Assembly: GCA_946479745.1 (NCBI GenBank)
Contig: CAMLGZ010000020.1
Location: 11,510 to 75,509 of the forward strand
Direction: 5' to 3'
Length of the DNA stretch: 64,000 nt
From: an uncultured Pseudoxanthomonas sp.
GTDB taxonomy: Bacteria > Pseudomonadota > Gammaproteobacteria > Xanthomonadales > Xanthomonadaceae
Shown: positions 29,808 through 38,800 of the stretch, in pieces
How the letters are laid out: every line of letters starts with the position of its first letter
Numbering within the stretch: the stretch's first letter is position 1
Made by a program: the position numbers and the translations under genes
The notes under the pieces: generated by a model
The model's database searches: none
Seen by the model: the letters and a program-made list of their open reading frames with translations, nothing else
What the model was told of the DNA's origin: nothing

Positions 29808-30557
29808 ATGCTGCAGGAAACCACCGCCGCTGCTGGAGGCAACAATGCCGCCCAAGCCCTGAACAACATGGGCTTCGAGCACCTTATTAGCGAAATGACC
29901 GCCACCCCCGGCTCGTACGTTGTTTCCTGGGTAGTGTTGATCACTCTGTTGATCATGTCCGCCCTGGCCTGGTACTGGACGATCATCAACTTCATCAAGA
30001 GCATGCGCCTGAAGGGCCAGGCAGAACGCGTCACCGGAACCTTCTGGGACACGGCCAACGCCCAGGACGCCATCCGCCTGATGGAAGAACAGCCGCGCAA
30101 CGAGCCGTTCTCCAAGATCGCGCTGGACGCCGCCCAGGCCGCCGCTCACCACCAGCGGAGCGAAGGCTCCAAACTGGCCGAGTCGCTGAACCGTTCCGAG
30201 TTCGTGGACCGCGCCCTGCGCCAGGCCGTGACTCGCGAAAGCTCCAAGCTGCAGGCCGGCATGACCGTGCTGGCCACCGTCGGCGCCACCGCGCCGTTCG
30301 TGGGTCTGCTGGGTACGGTGTGGGGCATTTACGGCGCCCTGATCCGCATCGGCGCCACCGGCCAGGCTTCCATCGACGCAGTGGCCGGCCCGGTGGGCGA
30401 GGCGCTGATCATGACCGCGCTCGGCCTGTTCGTCGCGATCCCGGCGGTGTTGGCGTACAACTTCTTCAACCGCACCAACAGCGCCACCAACGCCAAGTTC
30501 GATACCTTCGCGCACGACCTGCACGACTTCTTCGCCACCGGCTCGCGCGTTCGCTAA
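29808..30557 (+). CDS. exbB: Biopolymer transport protein ExbB (MotA/TolQ/ExbB channel)
   Basis: 249 residues with three membrane helices: VVSWVVLITLLIMSALAWYW (about 45-65), the conserved GATAPFVGLLGTVWGIYGAL block near 162-182, and EALIMTALGLFVAIPAVLAY near 203-222. The Thr-rich pore-lining segments of ExbB/TolQ are intact. Forms the pentameric inner-membrane channel around ExbD. AAAGGTAAG lies upstream of the start. Expressed with tonB and exbD genes. Confidence 0.95.
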   Translation: MLQETTAAAGGNNAAQALNNMGFEHLISEMTATPGSYVVSWVVLITLLIMSALAWYWTIINFIKSMRLKGQAERVTGTFWDTANAQDAIRLMEEQPRNEPFSKIALDAAQAAAHHQRSEGSKLAESLNRSEFVDRALRQAVTRESSKLQAGMTVLATVGATAPFVGLLGTVWGIYGALIRIGATGQASIDAVAGPVGEALIMTALGLFVAIPAVLAYNFFNRTNSATNAKFDTFAHDLHDFFATGSRVR

Positions 30558-30598
30558 GCCTGCGTCGAATTCGAACAGATCAATAACGGAGCCCGAGA

Positions 30599-31027
30599 AT
30601 GGCCTTCAGTAGTGGTAACGATAGCGGCGGCCCCATGGCCGACATCAACGTCACGCCCCTCGTGGACGTGATGCTGGTGCTGCTGATCATCTTCATCATC
30701 ACCGCACCGCTGATGTCGCATAAGGTCCAGATCAAGCTTCCCGAAGCCAATCTGAACCAGAAACCCGAAGATGCGACCAAGCGCTCGGCGCCGATCAACC
30801 TGGCGGTCAAGGAAGACGGCACGCTGTACTGGAACGACGAGCGCATCACCAAGGAGATTCTGGAGTCGCGGCTGTCCAGCGCGGCCCAGCTGACTCCGCA
30901 GCCGCCGTTGAACCTGCGCGGCGACCGCACCACCAAGATGCGCACCATCAACGAAGTCACCAAGATCGCGCAGGAACAGGGCATGCTGGATATCGGCTTC
31001 GTCGCCACCAAAGACAGGGGTCAATAA
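30599..31027 (+). CDS. exbD: Biopolymer transport protein ExbD, first copy
   Basis: 142 residues. The single membrane helix carries the proton-path Asp in [20 protein letters not shown] (about 15-34), followed by the periplasmic domain. An extended loop with NLNQKPEDATKRSAPINLAV sets this copy apart from the next. ExbD dimers sit in the ExbB channel. Three bases separate it from exbD copy 2. Nearly identical helix sequences in copies 1 and 2 point to an old tandem duplication. Confidence 0.94.
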   Translation: MAFSSGNDSGGPMADINVTPLVDVMLVLLIIFIITAPLMSHKVQIKLPEANLNQKPEDATKRSAPINLAVKEDGTLYWNDERITKEILESRLSSAAQLTPQPPLNLRGDRTTKMRTINEVTKIAQEQGMLDIGFVATKDRGQ

Positions 31028-31030
31028 GCC

Positions 31031-31450
31031 ATGGCATTCGCAACCGGTTCCGGTAAGGGCCAGCCGATGGCCGACATCAACGTCACGCCCCTGGTGGACG
31101 TGATGCTGGTGCTGCTGATCATCTTCATCGTGACTGCGCCGGTCATGACCTACCCGATCGACGTCGACTTGCCGCAGCGCGTGATCAACCCGCCGCCGCA
31201 GTTGCGCGAGCCGCCGCCGCCGATCGAACTGAAGATCGACGCGTCCGGCCAGGTGACGTGGAACAACAATCCGGTCCAGGTCAGCGCGGTGCAAGCGATG
31301 ATGGAGAACGAAGTGCAGCGCGATCCGACCAACCAGCCGTTGCTGCAGATCGACGCCAACCCCGATGCGCAGTACGACGTCATGGCCAAGGTGCTGGCTG
31401 CGGCCAAGAACGCGCAGATGCAGAAGATCGGTTTCGTCCAGCAGGAGTGA
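31031..31450 (+). CDS. exbD2: Biopolymer transport protein ExbD, second copy
   Basis: 139 residues. [20 protein letters not shown] again includes the essential Asp. The periplasmic part differs from copy 1 ([20 protein letters not shown], then [17 protein letters not shown]). In Xanthomonas a second ExbD is known to be dispensable for iron uptake but needed for some plant-related functions; whether that applies here is unknown. Followed by a hairpin terminator, so the third copy may be a separate unit. Confidence 0.93.
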   Translation: MAFATGSGKGQPMADINVTPLVDVMLVLLIIFIVTAPVMTYPIDVDLPQRVINPPPQLREPPPPIELKIDASGQVTWNNNPVQVSAVQAMMENEVQRDPTNQPLLQIDANPDAQYDVMAKVLAAAKNAQMQKIGFVQQE

Positions 31451-31480
31451 TGCCTGGCGGGCGGTACCAAAAGAAAGCTT

Positions 31481-31504
31481 CCACGCCGCCTACGGGCGGC
31501 GTGG
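31481..31504 (+). terminator. Hairpin after exbD2
   Basis: CCACGCCGCC-TA-CGGGCGGCGTGG, a 10-11 bp stem between exbD2 and the third exbD. The following T-run is weak (TCGTTT), so it may only attenuate. Confidence 0.65.
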
Positions 31505-31604
31505 TCGTTTATGGGTCGCGGACTTCATTGAAACGGGTCCGGCTTGCGGAGCGCGGAGGGCGGGAGTAGCGTAGGTTCATCGACCGACGCTTAAGGAGTA
31601 CGCC

Positions 31605-32003
31605 ATGGCTTTCTCCGCTACCGCTCGCGATTCCGCCGTTGCTGAAATGAACATCACGCCGCTGGTGGACGTGATGCTGGTATTGCTGGTGATCTTCATG
31701 GTGTCGGCGCCGCTGCTGACCAAAACTGTCGACGTCTCCCTGCCTCAAGTGGCGCCGCCCAACCCTGAAACGATCAAGCCGCTACAACTGCAGTTGGACA
31801 TCGCCGACGACGGCTCCTATCGTCTGGATGGACGCTTGCTGACATCGTCCGAACTGGACGGACGCCTGGCCGAGGCGGCTATCTCGGATCCGCGCGCCGT
31901 ACTGCGCGTGCATGGCTCCTCCGGAGCCGATTACCAGCAGGTCGTTACCGCACTGGCCGAGGCACGCAAGCAGGGCATCGCCAACCTGAGCGTGCAGCAC
32001 TGA
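31605..32003 (+). CDS. ExbD/TolR family protein, third copy
   Basis: 132 residues. [20 protein letters not shown] keeps the proton-path Asp; the periplasmic region LTKTVDVSLPQVAPPNPETI and LTALAEARKQGIANLSVQH end as in ExbD. Separated from exbD2 by a hairpin and 154 bases with its own SD (AAGGAG). More diverged than copies 1 and 2. It may serve a separate ExbB/TolQ pore or give a mixed ExbD dimer. Convergent with pdxJ. Confidence 0.9.
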   Translation: MAFSATARDSAVAEMNITPLVDVMLVLLVIFMVSAPLLTKTVDVSLPQVAPPNPETIKPLQLQLDIADDGSYRLDGRLLTSSELDGRLAEAAISDPRAVLRVHGSSGADYQQVVTALAEARKQGIANLSVQH

Positions 32004-32040
32004 ACCGAAGGTCGGAACGGGCGGCCGCACGCTGCGGCCG

Positions 32041-32796
32041 TTATTGCGATGAGGAAAGAATCTGCAGGTAGCTGTGCACGGTGCGCTGCAGGCCCACATA
32101 CAGCGCCTCGCTGATCAGCGCGTGTCCTATGGAAACCTCCAGCACCTGCGGCATGGCTTCCAGGAATTCGGGCAAATTGGCCTGACTGAGATCGTGGCCG
32201 GCGTTCACAGCCAACCCGAGCGCCTGCGCTTCGCGTGCAGTGTCGATGCAAGAGGCGAGGGCGGCGCCTGCATCGCCCGAAGCCTGGGCCTGGGCGAAGG
32301 GGCCGGTGTAGATTTCGATGCGGTCGGCGCCGATTTCCCTGGCCTGGGCCAGCCCGGCGCCGCCAGCGTCCACGAACAGACTGACCCGGCAACCCAGGGA
32401 TTTCAGTTCCGCGATCAACGGGCGAAGCCGCTCGGCGTCGCGGGCAAAATCGAAACCGTGGTCGGAAGTGAGCTGCCCATCGCCATCGGGCACCAGAGTG
32501 GCCTGGGCCGGGCGCACCTGTTCGCATAGCGCCAGAAAACCCGGATAGCCCTCGCGCGGCGGAGCGAAAGGATTGCCTTCCAGATTGAACTCGACCTCAT
32601 GCTCCAGGGTCAGCGCGGCCAATGCCAGCACATCGTCGGTGCGGATGTGGCGCTGGTCCGGACGCGGATGCACGGTGATGCCGTGGGCGCCCGATTGCAG
32701 GCAGGTGCGCGCGGCGCGCACTACGTCGGGTTCGCCGCCGCCGCGCGAGTTGCGCAGCACCGCGATCTTGTTGACGTTGACGCTCAGGGCCGTCAT
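32041..32796 (-). CDS. pdxJ: Pyridoxine 5'-phosphate synthase
   Basis: 251 residues from ATG 32796 ([20 protein letters not shown]), chosen over a start 40 codons upstream that lies in the preceding gene. TIM barrel with family motifs [12 protein letters not shown] (active-site His and Arg), EFNLEGNPF (catalytic Glu), [15 protein letters not shown] and NAGHDLS. Condenses 1-deoxyxylulose-5-phosphate with 3-amino-2-oxopropyl phosphate in vitamin B6 synthesis. Typically reported with acpS in enterics; here it sits convergently with the exbD cluster, as in xanthomonads. Confidence 0.95.
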   Translation of the reverse strand: MTALSVNVNKIAVLRNSRGGGEPDVVRAARTCLQSGAHGITVHPRPDQRHIRTDDVLALAALTLEHEVEFNLEGNPFAPPREGYPGFLALCEQVRPAQATLVPDGDGQLTSDHGFDFARDAERLRPLIAELKSLGCRVSLFVDAGGAGLAQAREIGADRIEIYTGPFAQAQASGDAGAALASCIDTAREAQALGLAVNAGHDLSQANLPEFLEAMPQVLEVSIGHALISEALYVGLQRTVHSYLQILSSSQ

Positions 32797-32827
32797 CGCG
32801 CGCTGACCGGCATCGGCGAATCCACGT

Positions 32828-33091
32828 TCAAGAATTGACCGGCGGCTCGGGCGGTTGCAGTCCGGCCTTGCGTGCTTCGGCGATCTCGCGCAGACGGCGC
32901 AGCTCAACCGGATCAATCATGTGGCTTTCGTCGCGGCTGGTGCTGCCCACGCGCGCCGCGTACCAGCCCATGATCCAGGCGATGAACAAAGCCAGCGAAG
33001 CCAGCAGACAGACCAGCATCAGCACCACCGACGAGGTCTTCAACGCGATACCCATCGCCCCCAAGGCCAGCAGCAGGAATAGCCAATGCAT
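32828..33091 (-). CDS. Small membrane protein of unknown function
   Basis: 87 residues. Two hydrophobic helices at the N-terminus ([39 protein letters not shown]) and a charged cytoplasmic C-terminus ([17 protein letters not shown]). It is 31 bases upstream of pdxJ on the same strand, so probably co-transcribed. No family recognised. The ends are well defined and composition matches the neighbours, so it is likely a real gene. Confidence 0.7.
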   Translation of the reverse strand: MHWLFLLLALGAMGIALKTSSVVLMLVCLLASLALFIAWIMGWYAARVGSTSRDESHMIDPVELRRLREIAEARKAGLQPPEPPVNS

Positions 33092-33169
33092 GTTGTGAGC
33101 CCCCTCCAGACAATGGGCGAAGTTTACTATTTCCGCCGCCGCGAAACGCCAACCCGTTCACAGCAATGT

Positions 33170-34624
33170 TCACAGCAAAGGCGACATCAGCCGGGCCAGC
33201 GCCTCGGGCAGGCGGTTGCGCCAGAGCGAGCGATTGCGCAGGTCGTGCACGGGCTCGGAAGCGGCGATTTCTCCTTCCACCAGCTGGGCGAGGGTGGCGG
33301 CGATCACCCGGTCGCGGAACAGCAGGGATATCTCGAAATTGAGGCGGAAACTGCGGTGGTCGAAGTTGGCGCTGCCGATGATGGCCAGGTCGTCGTCGCA
33401 GAGCAGCGCCTTGGTGTGGAGCAGACGCGGCCCGAATTCGTAGACCTTAACTCCGGCCGCCAGCAGTTCGTCGAAATAGGAGCGCGCCGCGTAGGTCACC
33501 AGACGCGAATCGCTCAGCTTGGGCACGACCAGACGCACGTCCAGACCGCCCAACGCGGCCGAAGTCAGGGCCATGCGCGCAGCCTCGCCGGGCACGAAAT
33601 ACGGCGTCACCAGCCAGACCCGGCTGCGCGCCTCATGGATGGCGACCACGTGGGCGCGGTGGATCGCCTCCCATGAGGAGTCCGGCCCGGAGATCAGCGT
33701 CTGCGCCGCGATGCTGCCCTGAATCCCGGGTTCGGTGGCGCGCCACAAAGTAGTGCCTTCGAAATCCTTGCGCTTCTGTCCCGTGGCATAGGCCCAATCT
33801 TCCACGAACACCAGCTGCACGCTGCGCACCACCTCGCCCTCCAGCCGCAGATGCAGGTCGCGATAAGCGCTGTCGCCCAGACGCTCGTCTTCTTCGTCGG
33901 TGATGTTGATGCCGCCGGTGAAGGCTACGCTGCCGTCCACCACCACGATCTTGCGGTGGGTACGCAAGTTGAGCCAGCTGCGGGTGAACGGACGGAAGCG
34001 GGTTGGGTGGAACCATGCAAATTCGCCCCCGGCCTCCAGTAGCGGTTGCAGGAAGCGCCGGCTGACCTTCGACGAACCCACCGCATCCAACAACAGGCGC
34101 ACCTTGACGCCTGCGCGGGCGCGTTCGACCAGCGCATCGCGCAGACGCGTGCCGATCCCGTCGGGCATATAGATGTAGTACTCCAGATGGATGTGGTTGC
34201 GCGCCCCTGCTACCGCATCAAGAAGCGCGTCGTAAGTGGCGGCGCCATCCACCAGCAACTGCACCGAGGTCGCGCTGGACGGCGGCAGGCCGGTCGTGGC
34301 CTGTCCCAGCAAAGCCAGTTCCGAACAGGTTCCTTCGACCGGGCAGGAAACATCGTGCGATTCCATGCCTCTGCGCGAATGATGCCGACGCAGTCGATGG
34401 CGTTTGATCTTCTGCGGGCCCAGCAGGAAGTAGATCAGGTAACCCAAGTAGGGCAGCAGCGCCAGCGAGAGCACCCAGGTGAGGGTCGCCACCGGTTCGC
34501 GTTTCTGCAGCACTATCCAGCCGCACAGCAATACGATGTACAGCAGCCAGGCCAGGGTCAGGTACAGCTTGAGGTGTGGGATCGCCCACAGCGCGTGCCA
34601 CAAGTTCTGGAAGGTTTCGAGCAT
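33170..34624 (-). CDS. cls: Cardiolipin synthase (phospholipase D superfamily)
   Basis: 484 residues, standard for Cls. Two N-terminal membrane helices (LTLAWLLYIVLLCGWIVLQ and LTWVLSLALLPYLGYLIYFL). Two HKD half-sites: HRKIVVVDGSVAFTGG (about residue 225) and LHTKALLCDDDLAIIGSANF (about 400). The linking IHLEYYIYMPDGIG and VRLLLDAVGS are typical. Makes cardiolipin from phosphatidylglycerol at the inner membrane. ClsA versus ClsB/C type cannot be settled, but the two N-terminal helices favour ClsA. The left end sits near the start of the small 87-aa gene. Confidence 0.94.
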   Translation of the reverse strand: MLETFQNLWHALWAIPHLKLYLTLAWLLYIVLLCGWIVLQKREPVATLTWVLSLALLPYLGYLIYFLLGPQKIKRHRLRRHHSRRGMESHDVSCPVEGTCSELALLGQATTGLPPSSATSVQLLVDGAATYDALLDAVAGARNHIHLEYYIYMPDGIGTRLRDALVERARAGVKVRLLLDAVGSSKVSRRFLQPLLEAGGEFAWFHPTRFRPFTRSWLNLRTHRKIVVVDGSVAFTGGINITDEEDERLGDSAYRDLHLRLEGEVVRSVQLVFVEDWAYATGQKRKDFEGTTLWRATEPGIQGSIAAQTLISGPDSSWEAIHRAHVVAIHEARSRVWLVTPYFVPGEAARMALTSAALGGLDVRLVVPKLSDSRLVTYAARSYFDELLAAGVKVYEFGPRLLHTKALLCDDDLAIIGSANFDHRSFRLNFEISLLFRDRVIAATLAQLVEGEIAASEPVHDLRNRSLWRNRLPEALARLMSPLL

Positions 34625-34661
34625 GCAGGGATACTAGGGCCTGCCGCTGAAACAACCAACC

Positions 34662-34734
34662 GTAGGTCGGGGCTACGCCCCCGACGCACGGGAACCCCAA
34701 CTCTTCATGCATCGGGGGCGCAGCCCCGACCTAC
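34662..34734. repeat. GTAG-headed REP pair (GTCGGGG family)
   Basis: GTAGGTCGGGGCTACGCCCC and its inverted mate ending CCCCGACCTAC, between the divergent cls and radical SAM genes. Confidence 0.9.
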
Positions 34735-34775
34735 GTGTCGCCTGCGTTGAGACGGCACGGAGCTAAAATCGACGC

Positions 34776-35852
34776 ATGGGCGAGTTGATCAAAGGCCGCG
34801 GTTCCACGGGCTACCTGCCCGGCCGCTTCGAAGTGACGGTCAGCCAGACTGTCGACGACGGCTGGCATGCCCAGGAGGAAGAGGAATTCGCCACGGTCCT
34901 GCCGCGCACCCAGGTTCGCGAGGAAATCGCGCGCAGCATCATCACCCGCAACAAGTCGCCGGATATTTTCTTCTCGCAGTCGGTAAATCCTTACCGCGGC
35001 TGCGAGCACGGTTGTTCCTACTGTTTCGCGCGCCCTTCGCATGCCTATCTGGGGTTGTCGCCGGGACTGGATTTCGAAACCAGGATCTTCGCCAAGATCA
35101 ACGCGCCGGAGCTGCTGCGCCGCGAACTGGCCAAACCCGGCTATCAGGTCAGTCCGATCGCGTTGGGCATCAACACCGATGCCTACCAGCCCATAGAGCG
35201 CAAGCTGCAACTGACGCGCAGCATCATCGAAGTCTTCGCCGAAACCAGGCATCCGTTCTCGTTGATCACCAAGAACGCATTGGTCATGCGCGACATCGAC
35301 CTGCTGGCGCCGCTGGCGCGCGAAAACCTGGTGAGCGTGCATTTCTCCGTCACCTCGCTGGACAACCGCCTTTCCGCAGCGCTCGAGCCGCGCGCCTCCG
35401 CGCCGCACTCGCGCCTGCGTGCCATCCGCGCGATGCGCGAAGCCGGCGTGCCGGTCGGCGTGATGGTGGCTCCGGTGATTCCGTGGGTGAACGACAGTGA
35501 GTTGGAAGCAGTGCTGGAGGCCGTTCGCGAAGCGGGTGCCGGATCGGCCGGCTATGTGCTGCTGCGATTGCCGCACGAAGTGGCGCCGTTGTTCCGGGAC
35601 TGGCTGCAGACGCATGTACCGGATCGCGCGGCGCACGTGATGAGCACCATCCAGCAGTTGCGCGGCGGCAAGGACTACGACTCTGCTTTCGGCAAACGCA
35701 TGCGCGGCGAAGGCGTGTACGCGGAACTGCTGGAACGACGCTTTGCGCTGGCGCTCAAGCGCTATGGTTTTCCGCCGCGTCATCCGCGCGGGCTCGATTG
35801 CACCCGCTTCATCGCGCCACGCGCGCCTTCGCCGCAGGGCGAGCTGTTCTAG
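34776..35852 (+). CDS. Radical SAM protein, SplB-like/PA0069 family
   Basis: 358 residues. Radical SAM iron-sulfur motif CEHGCSYCFAR near residue 76 (CxxxCxxC). Downstream SPIALGINTDAYQPIERKLQ, TKNALVMRDIDLLAPL and VAPVIPWVNDSELEAVLEAV match a widespread proteobacterial family related to spore photoproduct lyase. True substrate not established for this family; DNA or RNA modification has been suggested. Start MGELIKGRGSTGYLPGRFE is typical. The RGS-T-G-Y and DGW blocks at the N-terminus are family specific. Confidence 0.88.
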   Translation: MGELIKGRGSTGYLPGRFEVTVSQTVDDGWHAQEEEEFATVLPRTQVREEIARSIITRNKSPDIFFSQSVNPYRGCEHGCSYCFARPSHAYLGLSPGLDFETRIFAKINAPELLRRELAKPGYQVSPIALGINTDAYQPIERKLQLTRSIIEVFAETRHPFSLITKNALVMRDIDLLAPLARENLVSVHFSVTSLDNRLSAALEPRASAPHSRLRAIRAMREAGVPVGVMVAPVIPWVNDSELEAVLEAVREAGAGSAGYVLLRLPHEVAPLFRDWLQTHVPDRAAHVMSTIQQLRGGKDYDSAFGKRMRGEGVYAELLERRFALALKRYGFPPRHPRGLDCTRFIAPRAPSPQGELF

Positions 35853-36153
35853 CCGAGTCTTTCCGATGAGTAGAGCAAGCAAAACGCCAGATGTGTGAGT
35901 GAAGGCACAGTGGATGCCAACTCATTGTGTCGCTCTTCCGTAAATCGCTAGAATCCCGGCTTTGCGATCCGGCCAAGGTCGCACGCGATGATTTATCCCT
36001 AAGGATTGGGTGCAAAGCATGGACAGGTCGATTCGCCTGGCGGCCAAGGCGCCGCTAGCGGATTCGTTTTCAAAACAGCCTGCGCTTCTGCGCCCATCTC
36101 GCCCCTTATTAAATGTGACATGGCAAACACTGGCTATCGCCGGTGTTCATTCC

Positions 36154-37029
36154 ATGTCCGCATCTCTCTTGCGCATTCTGTTCGCGGTGGGGTTGTTGCT
36201 GCTGGGAACGGGAGGCGCGCACGCTGAAGGAGGGAGCTGTCCTTCGGGCTACTACCCTATTGGCGGGCAAGGAACCATAGGTTGTGCCCCACTTCCGGGC
36301 GCTGGAAACCAGCAGGCACCGCAGGCGGCCCCCAGCAGTAGCTATGCAGCGATTGCTTGGCATCCCGATGCCGCCGACATTTGGGTGGATGGCAACTACA
36401 CCGGCCCCAATGCCGCCGAGCGCGGCGCGCTCGAGATGTGCAACCAGATGATGGGTGGCGGCTGCACATCGACGGGGGAGTGGTCGAACTCGTCGATGAC
36501 GGTCATCCGCGATCGGGCCGGAAATTTCTACAACAGCTGGAACGGCCAAGATAGAGCTGGACGTGGGCAGGCGCTGGCTGAATGCTCGGCTAAGCAACTG
36601 TTGCCGTGCGAGGTTTTCGCGACCATCCGCTCAAGCACCGGTCGGCGTTCGCCGGGTGCTTCCGCGCGCAAATTCTATGCGGCGTCTGCTTGGGTCGATG
36701 GCGTCGATGGATATGACCATAAGCTCTATATCGCAAGCGGTTATCGCACGGTCGATGCCGCGAACGCGGCGGCGATCAAAGCATGTAGTGATGCCACTTC
36801 TCATCCTTGCAAAACCAGCATGTGGACCGGCAACGGATTTATCCAGACCTATCGACTGAATGGCACCGACGATAGCGTGACCGTCGAAACCACGGCCAAG
36901 CGCGCGCAGGAAGCCGCCAGGCTCAACTGCAAGAAACAGAAGAAAGCTACTTGCGAGCTCCAGGCGCTGTTCGATAGCCGCAAACCTGGACTATTCGCGC
37001 ACGATTTCACCAAAACCACGGCGCGGTAA
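36154..37029 (+). CDS. Exported DUF4189-domain protein
   Basis: 291 residues from ATG 36154 (signal MSASLLRILFAVGLLLLG ending AHA near residue 24). An ATG 48 codons earlier would add non-signal sequence. Mature N-terminus has the CPSGYYPIGGQGTIGCAP motif that precedes DUF4189 domains in xanthomonads. It is followed by two DUF4189-like repeats (YAAIAWHPDAADIWVDGNY; YAASAWVDGVDGYDHKLYIA), each with paired Cys. Secreted or periplasmic, function unknown. In Xanthomonas such proteins often sit near type IV/VI secretion loci, but none is visible here. Marks the start of an AT-richer accessory patch. Confidence 0.75.
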   Translation: MSASLLRILFAVGLLLLGTGGAHAEGGSCPSGYYPIGGQGTIGCAPLPGAGNQQAPQAAPSSSYAAIAWHPDAADIWVDGNYTGPNAAERGALEMCNQMMGGGCTSTGEWSNSSMTVIRDRAGNFYNSWNGQDRAGRGQALAECSAKQLLPCEVFATIRSSTGRRSPGASARKFYAASAWVDGVDGYDHKLYIASGYRTVDAANAAAIKACSDATSHPCKTSMWTGNGFIQTYRLNGTDDSVTVETTAKRAQEAARLNCKKQKKATCELQALFDSRKPGLFAHDFTKTTAR

Positions 37030-37112
37030 CTCGTCTGCAGAGGCCCGCTTCTGAATTTATTTCGATCAAAGGCCGGGCCATATGTACGAAGACACGCGAA
37101 CAGAACCGCAGA

Positions 37113-37175
37113 AAAGTGACCGATCTATTTGTATATCATCCGAAGACGGTTCGCGTGAAAAAAAGAATCGAATGA
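37113..37175 (+). pseudogene. Remnant 3' end of a paralogue of the next membrane-protein gene
   Basis: Twenty codons reading KVTDLFVYHPKTVRVKKRIE then a stop closely match the end of the next gene (KVADLFVDRPKTV). The DNA after it (ATGAGAATAAAT) also recurs at 37739-37750. The sequence looks like the tail of a deleted tandem duplicate. Confidence 0.75.
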
Positions 37176-37241
37176 GAATAAATCTGTCACCTTTTCTCTT
37201 TTCTCCTCAGTCACCTTTTCTCCTCAGCGCAAGGAATGCAA

Positions 37242-37718
37242 ATGCGAGTTGAAGAACGCGCTACGCCCGACTACCGATCAGTTAATGTCATCTCGTATCT
37301 ATTGCTTGGCATCAGCATCGCGCTGTTCATTACTTGCTTGTTTCTGACCGCCTACACCATCTCTGGAAGGTCCGCCCCGACTGGCTTTGAGATGCTGCTC
37401 ATTGGATGGATGGGCATCTTGTATTCCATGCTTGAGTGGTATGCGAATCCTTTACTGGTCATTTCATGGGCCCTAATAGCCTTCAGATTTCGCGCTATCA
37501 GCTTGCTCTTTTCTCTAGGCTCGCTCTATCTCGCCATGTCGTTTCTTAGCAGGACGCAAATGATCCTGAACGAAGCCCCCGACTATGGAGACATAGCTTC
37601 CCGCGACGCTGGGTACTGGGTATGGATCGCCAGCATTTCGTTTTCCATCGCAGCTGCTGTGATCCCTCTTGGCAAAAAGGTGGCAGATCTATTCGTAGAT
37701 CGTCCGAAGACGGTTTGA
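37242..37718 (+). CDS. Hypothetical multi-pass membrane protein
   Basis: 158 residues from ATG 37242 (AAGGA six bases upstream). An ATG two codons earlier sits directly against that SD. About four membrane segments: VISYLLLGISIALFITCLFL, LLIGWMGILYSMLEWY, LLVISWALIAFRFRAISLL and YWVWIASISFSIAAAVIPL. No family recognised. The last 13 codons and the leader of the following gene are duplicated upstream at 37113-37186. AT-richer than the window average. Possibly paired with the lipoprotein gene downstream. Confidence 0.65.
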   Translation: MRVEERATPDYRSVNVISYLLLGISIALFITCLFLTAYTISGRSAPTGFEMLLIGWMGILYSMLEWYANPLLVISWALIAFRFRAISLLFSLGSLYLAMSFLSRTQMILNEAPDYGDIASRDAGYWVWIASISFSIAAAVIPLGKKVADLFVDRPKTV

Positions 37719-37750
37719 TATGCGTGATCGAGATCGAAATGAGAATAAAT

Positions 37751-38383
37751 ATGCCGCCACTCCTGCATAGCATCATGAAGCAACGGACGCGTCTTGCCGG
37801 CATTATCCTTTTGGCGCTATCTGCTTCTTCATGCAGTTCATCTCCGGAAGCACTTGATATCAAGCGCAATCCAAACCCGAAGCAGCGCTACGAGATCACC
37901 CTGACTATCAAGGATGCGCCGGGACCGCTTGAACCCGCGAACGCAACCGCGAACTACGTAACCGATAGCGACTGCGTACCCCGAAAACCCATCAGTGGGG
38001 CCGCCCCTGTGCAAGTTGAGGTCCCGATCGTTTTCGACCGCTTGACGCCCAACACCTATCGCGGTGAGATCTACAAGGACGTGCTCAAGAACGCGGACTA
38101 CTACGGTCTGGGCATGTGTCATTGGCGGATAAATCTTGTGCGCGTGGCGTACGAGGGAGAGGGAGTGCTTTTTGGTTCGCGTGTTGCTGGCGGCGACGCG
38201 TCTGATCCTTTCGGTGAAATCGCCCCATCGCAATCAAGCATAAATTACTACCTGAAAAAGGATTATGGCAATGCTTCCCTTCGGAATGAGTCAGCCCCCG
38301 CTTTTTCTGCGGACGACATTGCCAGCCGTCCTGAGAAAGATTACTTCTCCATCACCATGGAATCGAAGGCAGATTTCCAATGA
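37751..38383 (+). CDS. Hypothetical lipoprotein
   Basis: About 210 residues from ATG 37751; ATG 37775 (MKQRTRLAGIILLALSASSC) is equally possible and gives a neat lipoprotein signal with Cys in ASSC. The mature part holds paired Cys (TDSDCVPRKP; GLGMCHWRIN) and no recognised domain. It ends at 38383 with the next small ORF starting inside (ATGA). AT-richer context and unique to this patch as far as can be seen. Confidence 0.6.
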   Translation: MPPLLHSIMKQRTRLAGIILLALSASSCSSSPEALDIKRNPNPKQRYEITLTIKDAPGPLEPANATANYVTDSDCVPRKPISGAAPVQVEVPIVFDRLTPNTYRGEIYKDVLKNADYYGLGMCHWRINLVRVAYEGEGVLFGSRVAGGDASDPFGEIAPSQSSINYYLKKDYGNASLRNESAPAFSADDIASRPEKDYFSITMESKADFQ

Positions 38384-38541
38384 GCATGTACACAAATGAG
38401 CATGGGGTCGAAGTAAGTTTCATGGACTGCGACTTAGAGGAAGGGAAAAGGCGGGACGCGAACCGTGGCGACAACATCTCCGCCTACTATGCAGAACCCT
38501 TCCAAATCCGGTGGATTATCGAGGCGTGCGAAAGTGTCTAG
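38380..38541 (+). CDS. Short ORF overlapping the lipoprotein gene, possibly a truncated gene
   Basis: 53 codons (MSMYTNEHGVEVSFMDCD...), start overlapping the lipoprotein stop as ATGA. It reads into sequence that continues in another frame (38511-38715). It may be the N-terminus of a gene broken by frameshift rather than a full gene. Confidence 0.45.
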   Translation: MSMYTNEHGVEVSFMDCDLEEGKRRDANRGDNISAYYAEPFQIRWIIEACESV

Positions 38542-38715
38542 CCGGCTACACGCACTACGACACCGGCCGTTGGGTCGATGACGATTCCTGCGACCTGTTC
38601 AACGGAGTCTGCTACGACGCGGAAGTCCACGTGATCCGACAACGGGGCCGCCACGCCCAACGGCTACTTCCTTGCCGACACCAACAGCCGCGTCTACGAA
38701 CTAGGGAGGGCCTGA
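38511..38715 (+). pseudogene. Frameshifted coding remnant
   Basis: One frame reads GYTHYDTGRWVDDDSCDLFN and on to VCYDAEVHV. Around 38637 the sense continues in another frame as DNGAATPNGYFLADTNSRVY to a TGA at 38713-38715. Together they look like one protein tail split by an indel. No family recognised. Confidence 0.5.
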
Positions 38716-38729
38716 ACAACCCTTGTCTT

Positions 38730-38800
38730 GTCATCACGAGCATAGAGAGGGATCTGTTTTCCCTTGCAAACAGCAGATCCCTCTCTACGCTCGGGATGAC
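38730..38800. repeat. Perfect-armed palindromic intergenic repeat
   Basis: GTCATCACGAGCATAGAGAG left arm and CTCTCTACGCTCGGGATGAC right arm with GGATCTG/CAGATCC inside, a loop of about 17 bases. A lone related arm occurs at 40519-40545 (GATCCCTCGCCGCGCTCGGG). This gap, 38716-39047, otherwise holds only a weak coding-like stretch from 38898. Confidence 0.8.

Noticed and set aside
37186..37235. Two GTCACCTTTTCTC repeats before the membrane-protein gene
   Set aside because: Only two copies in a pyrimidine-rich leader; too short to claim an element.
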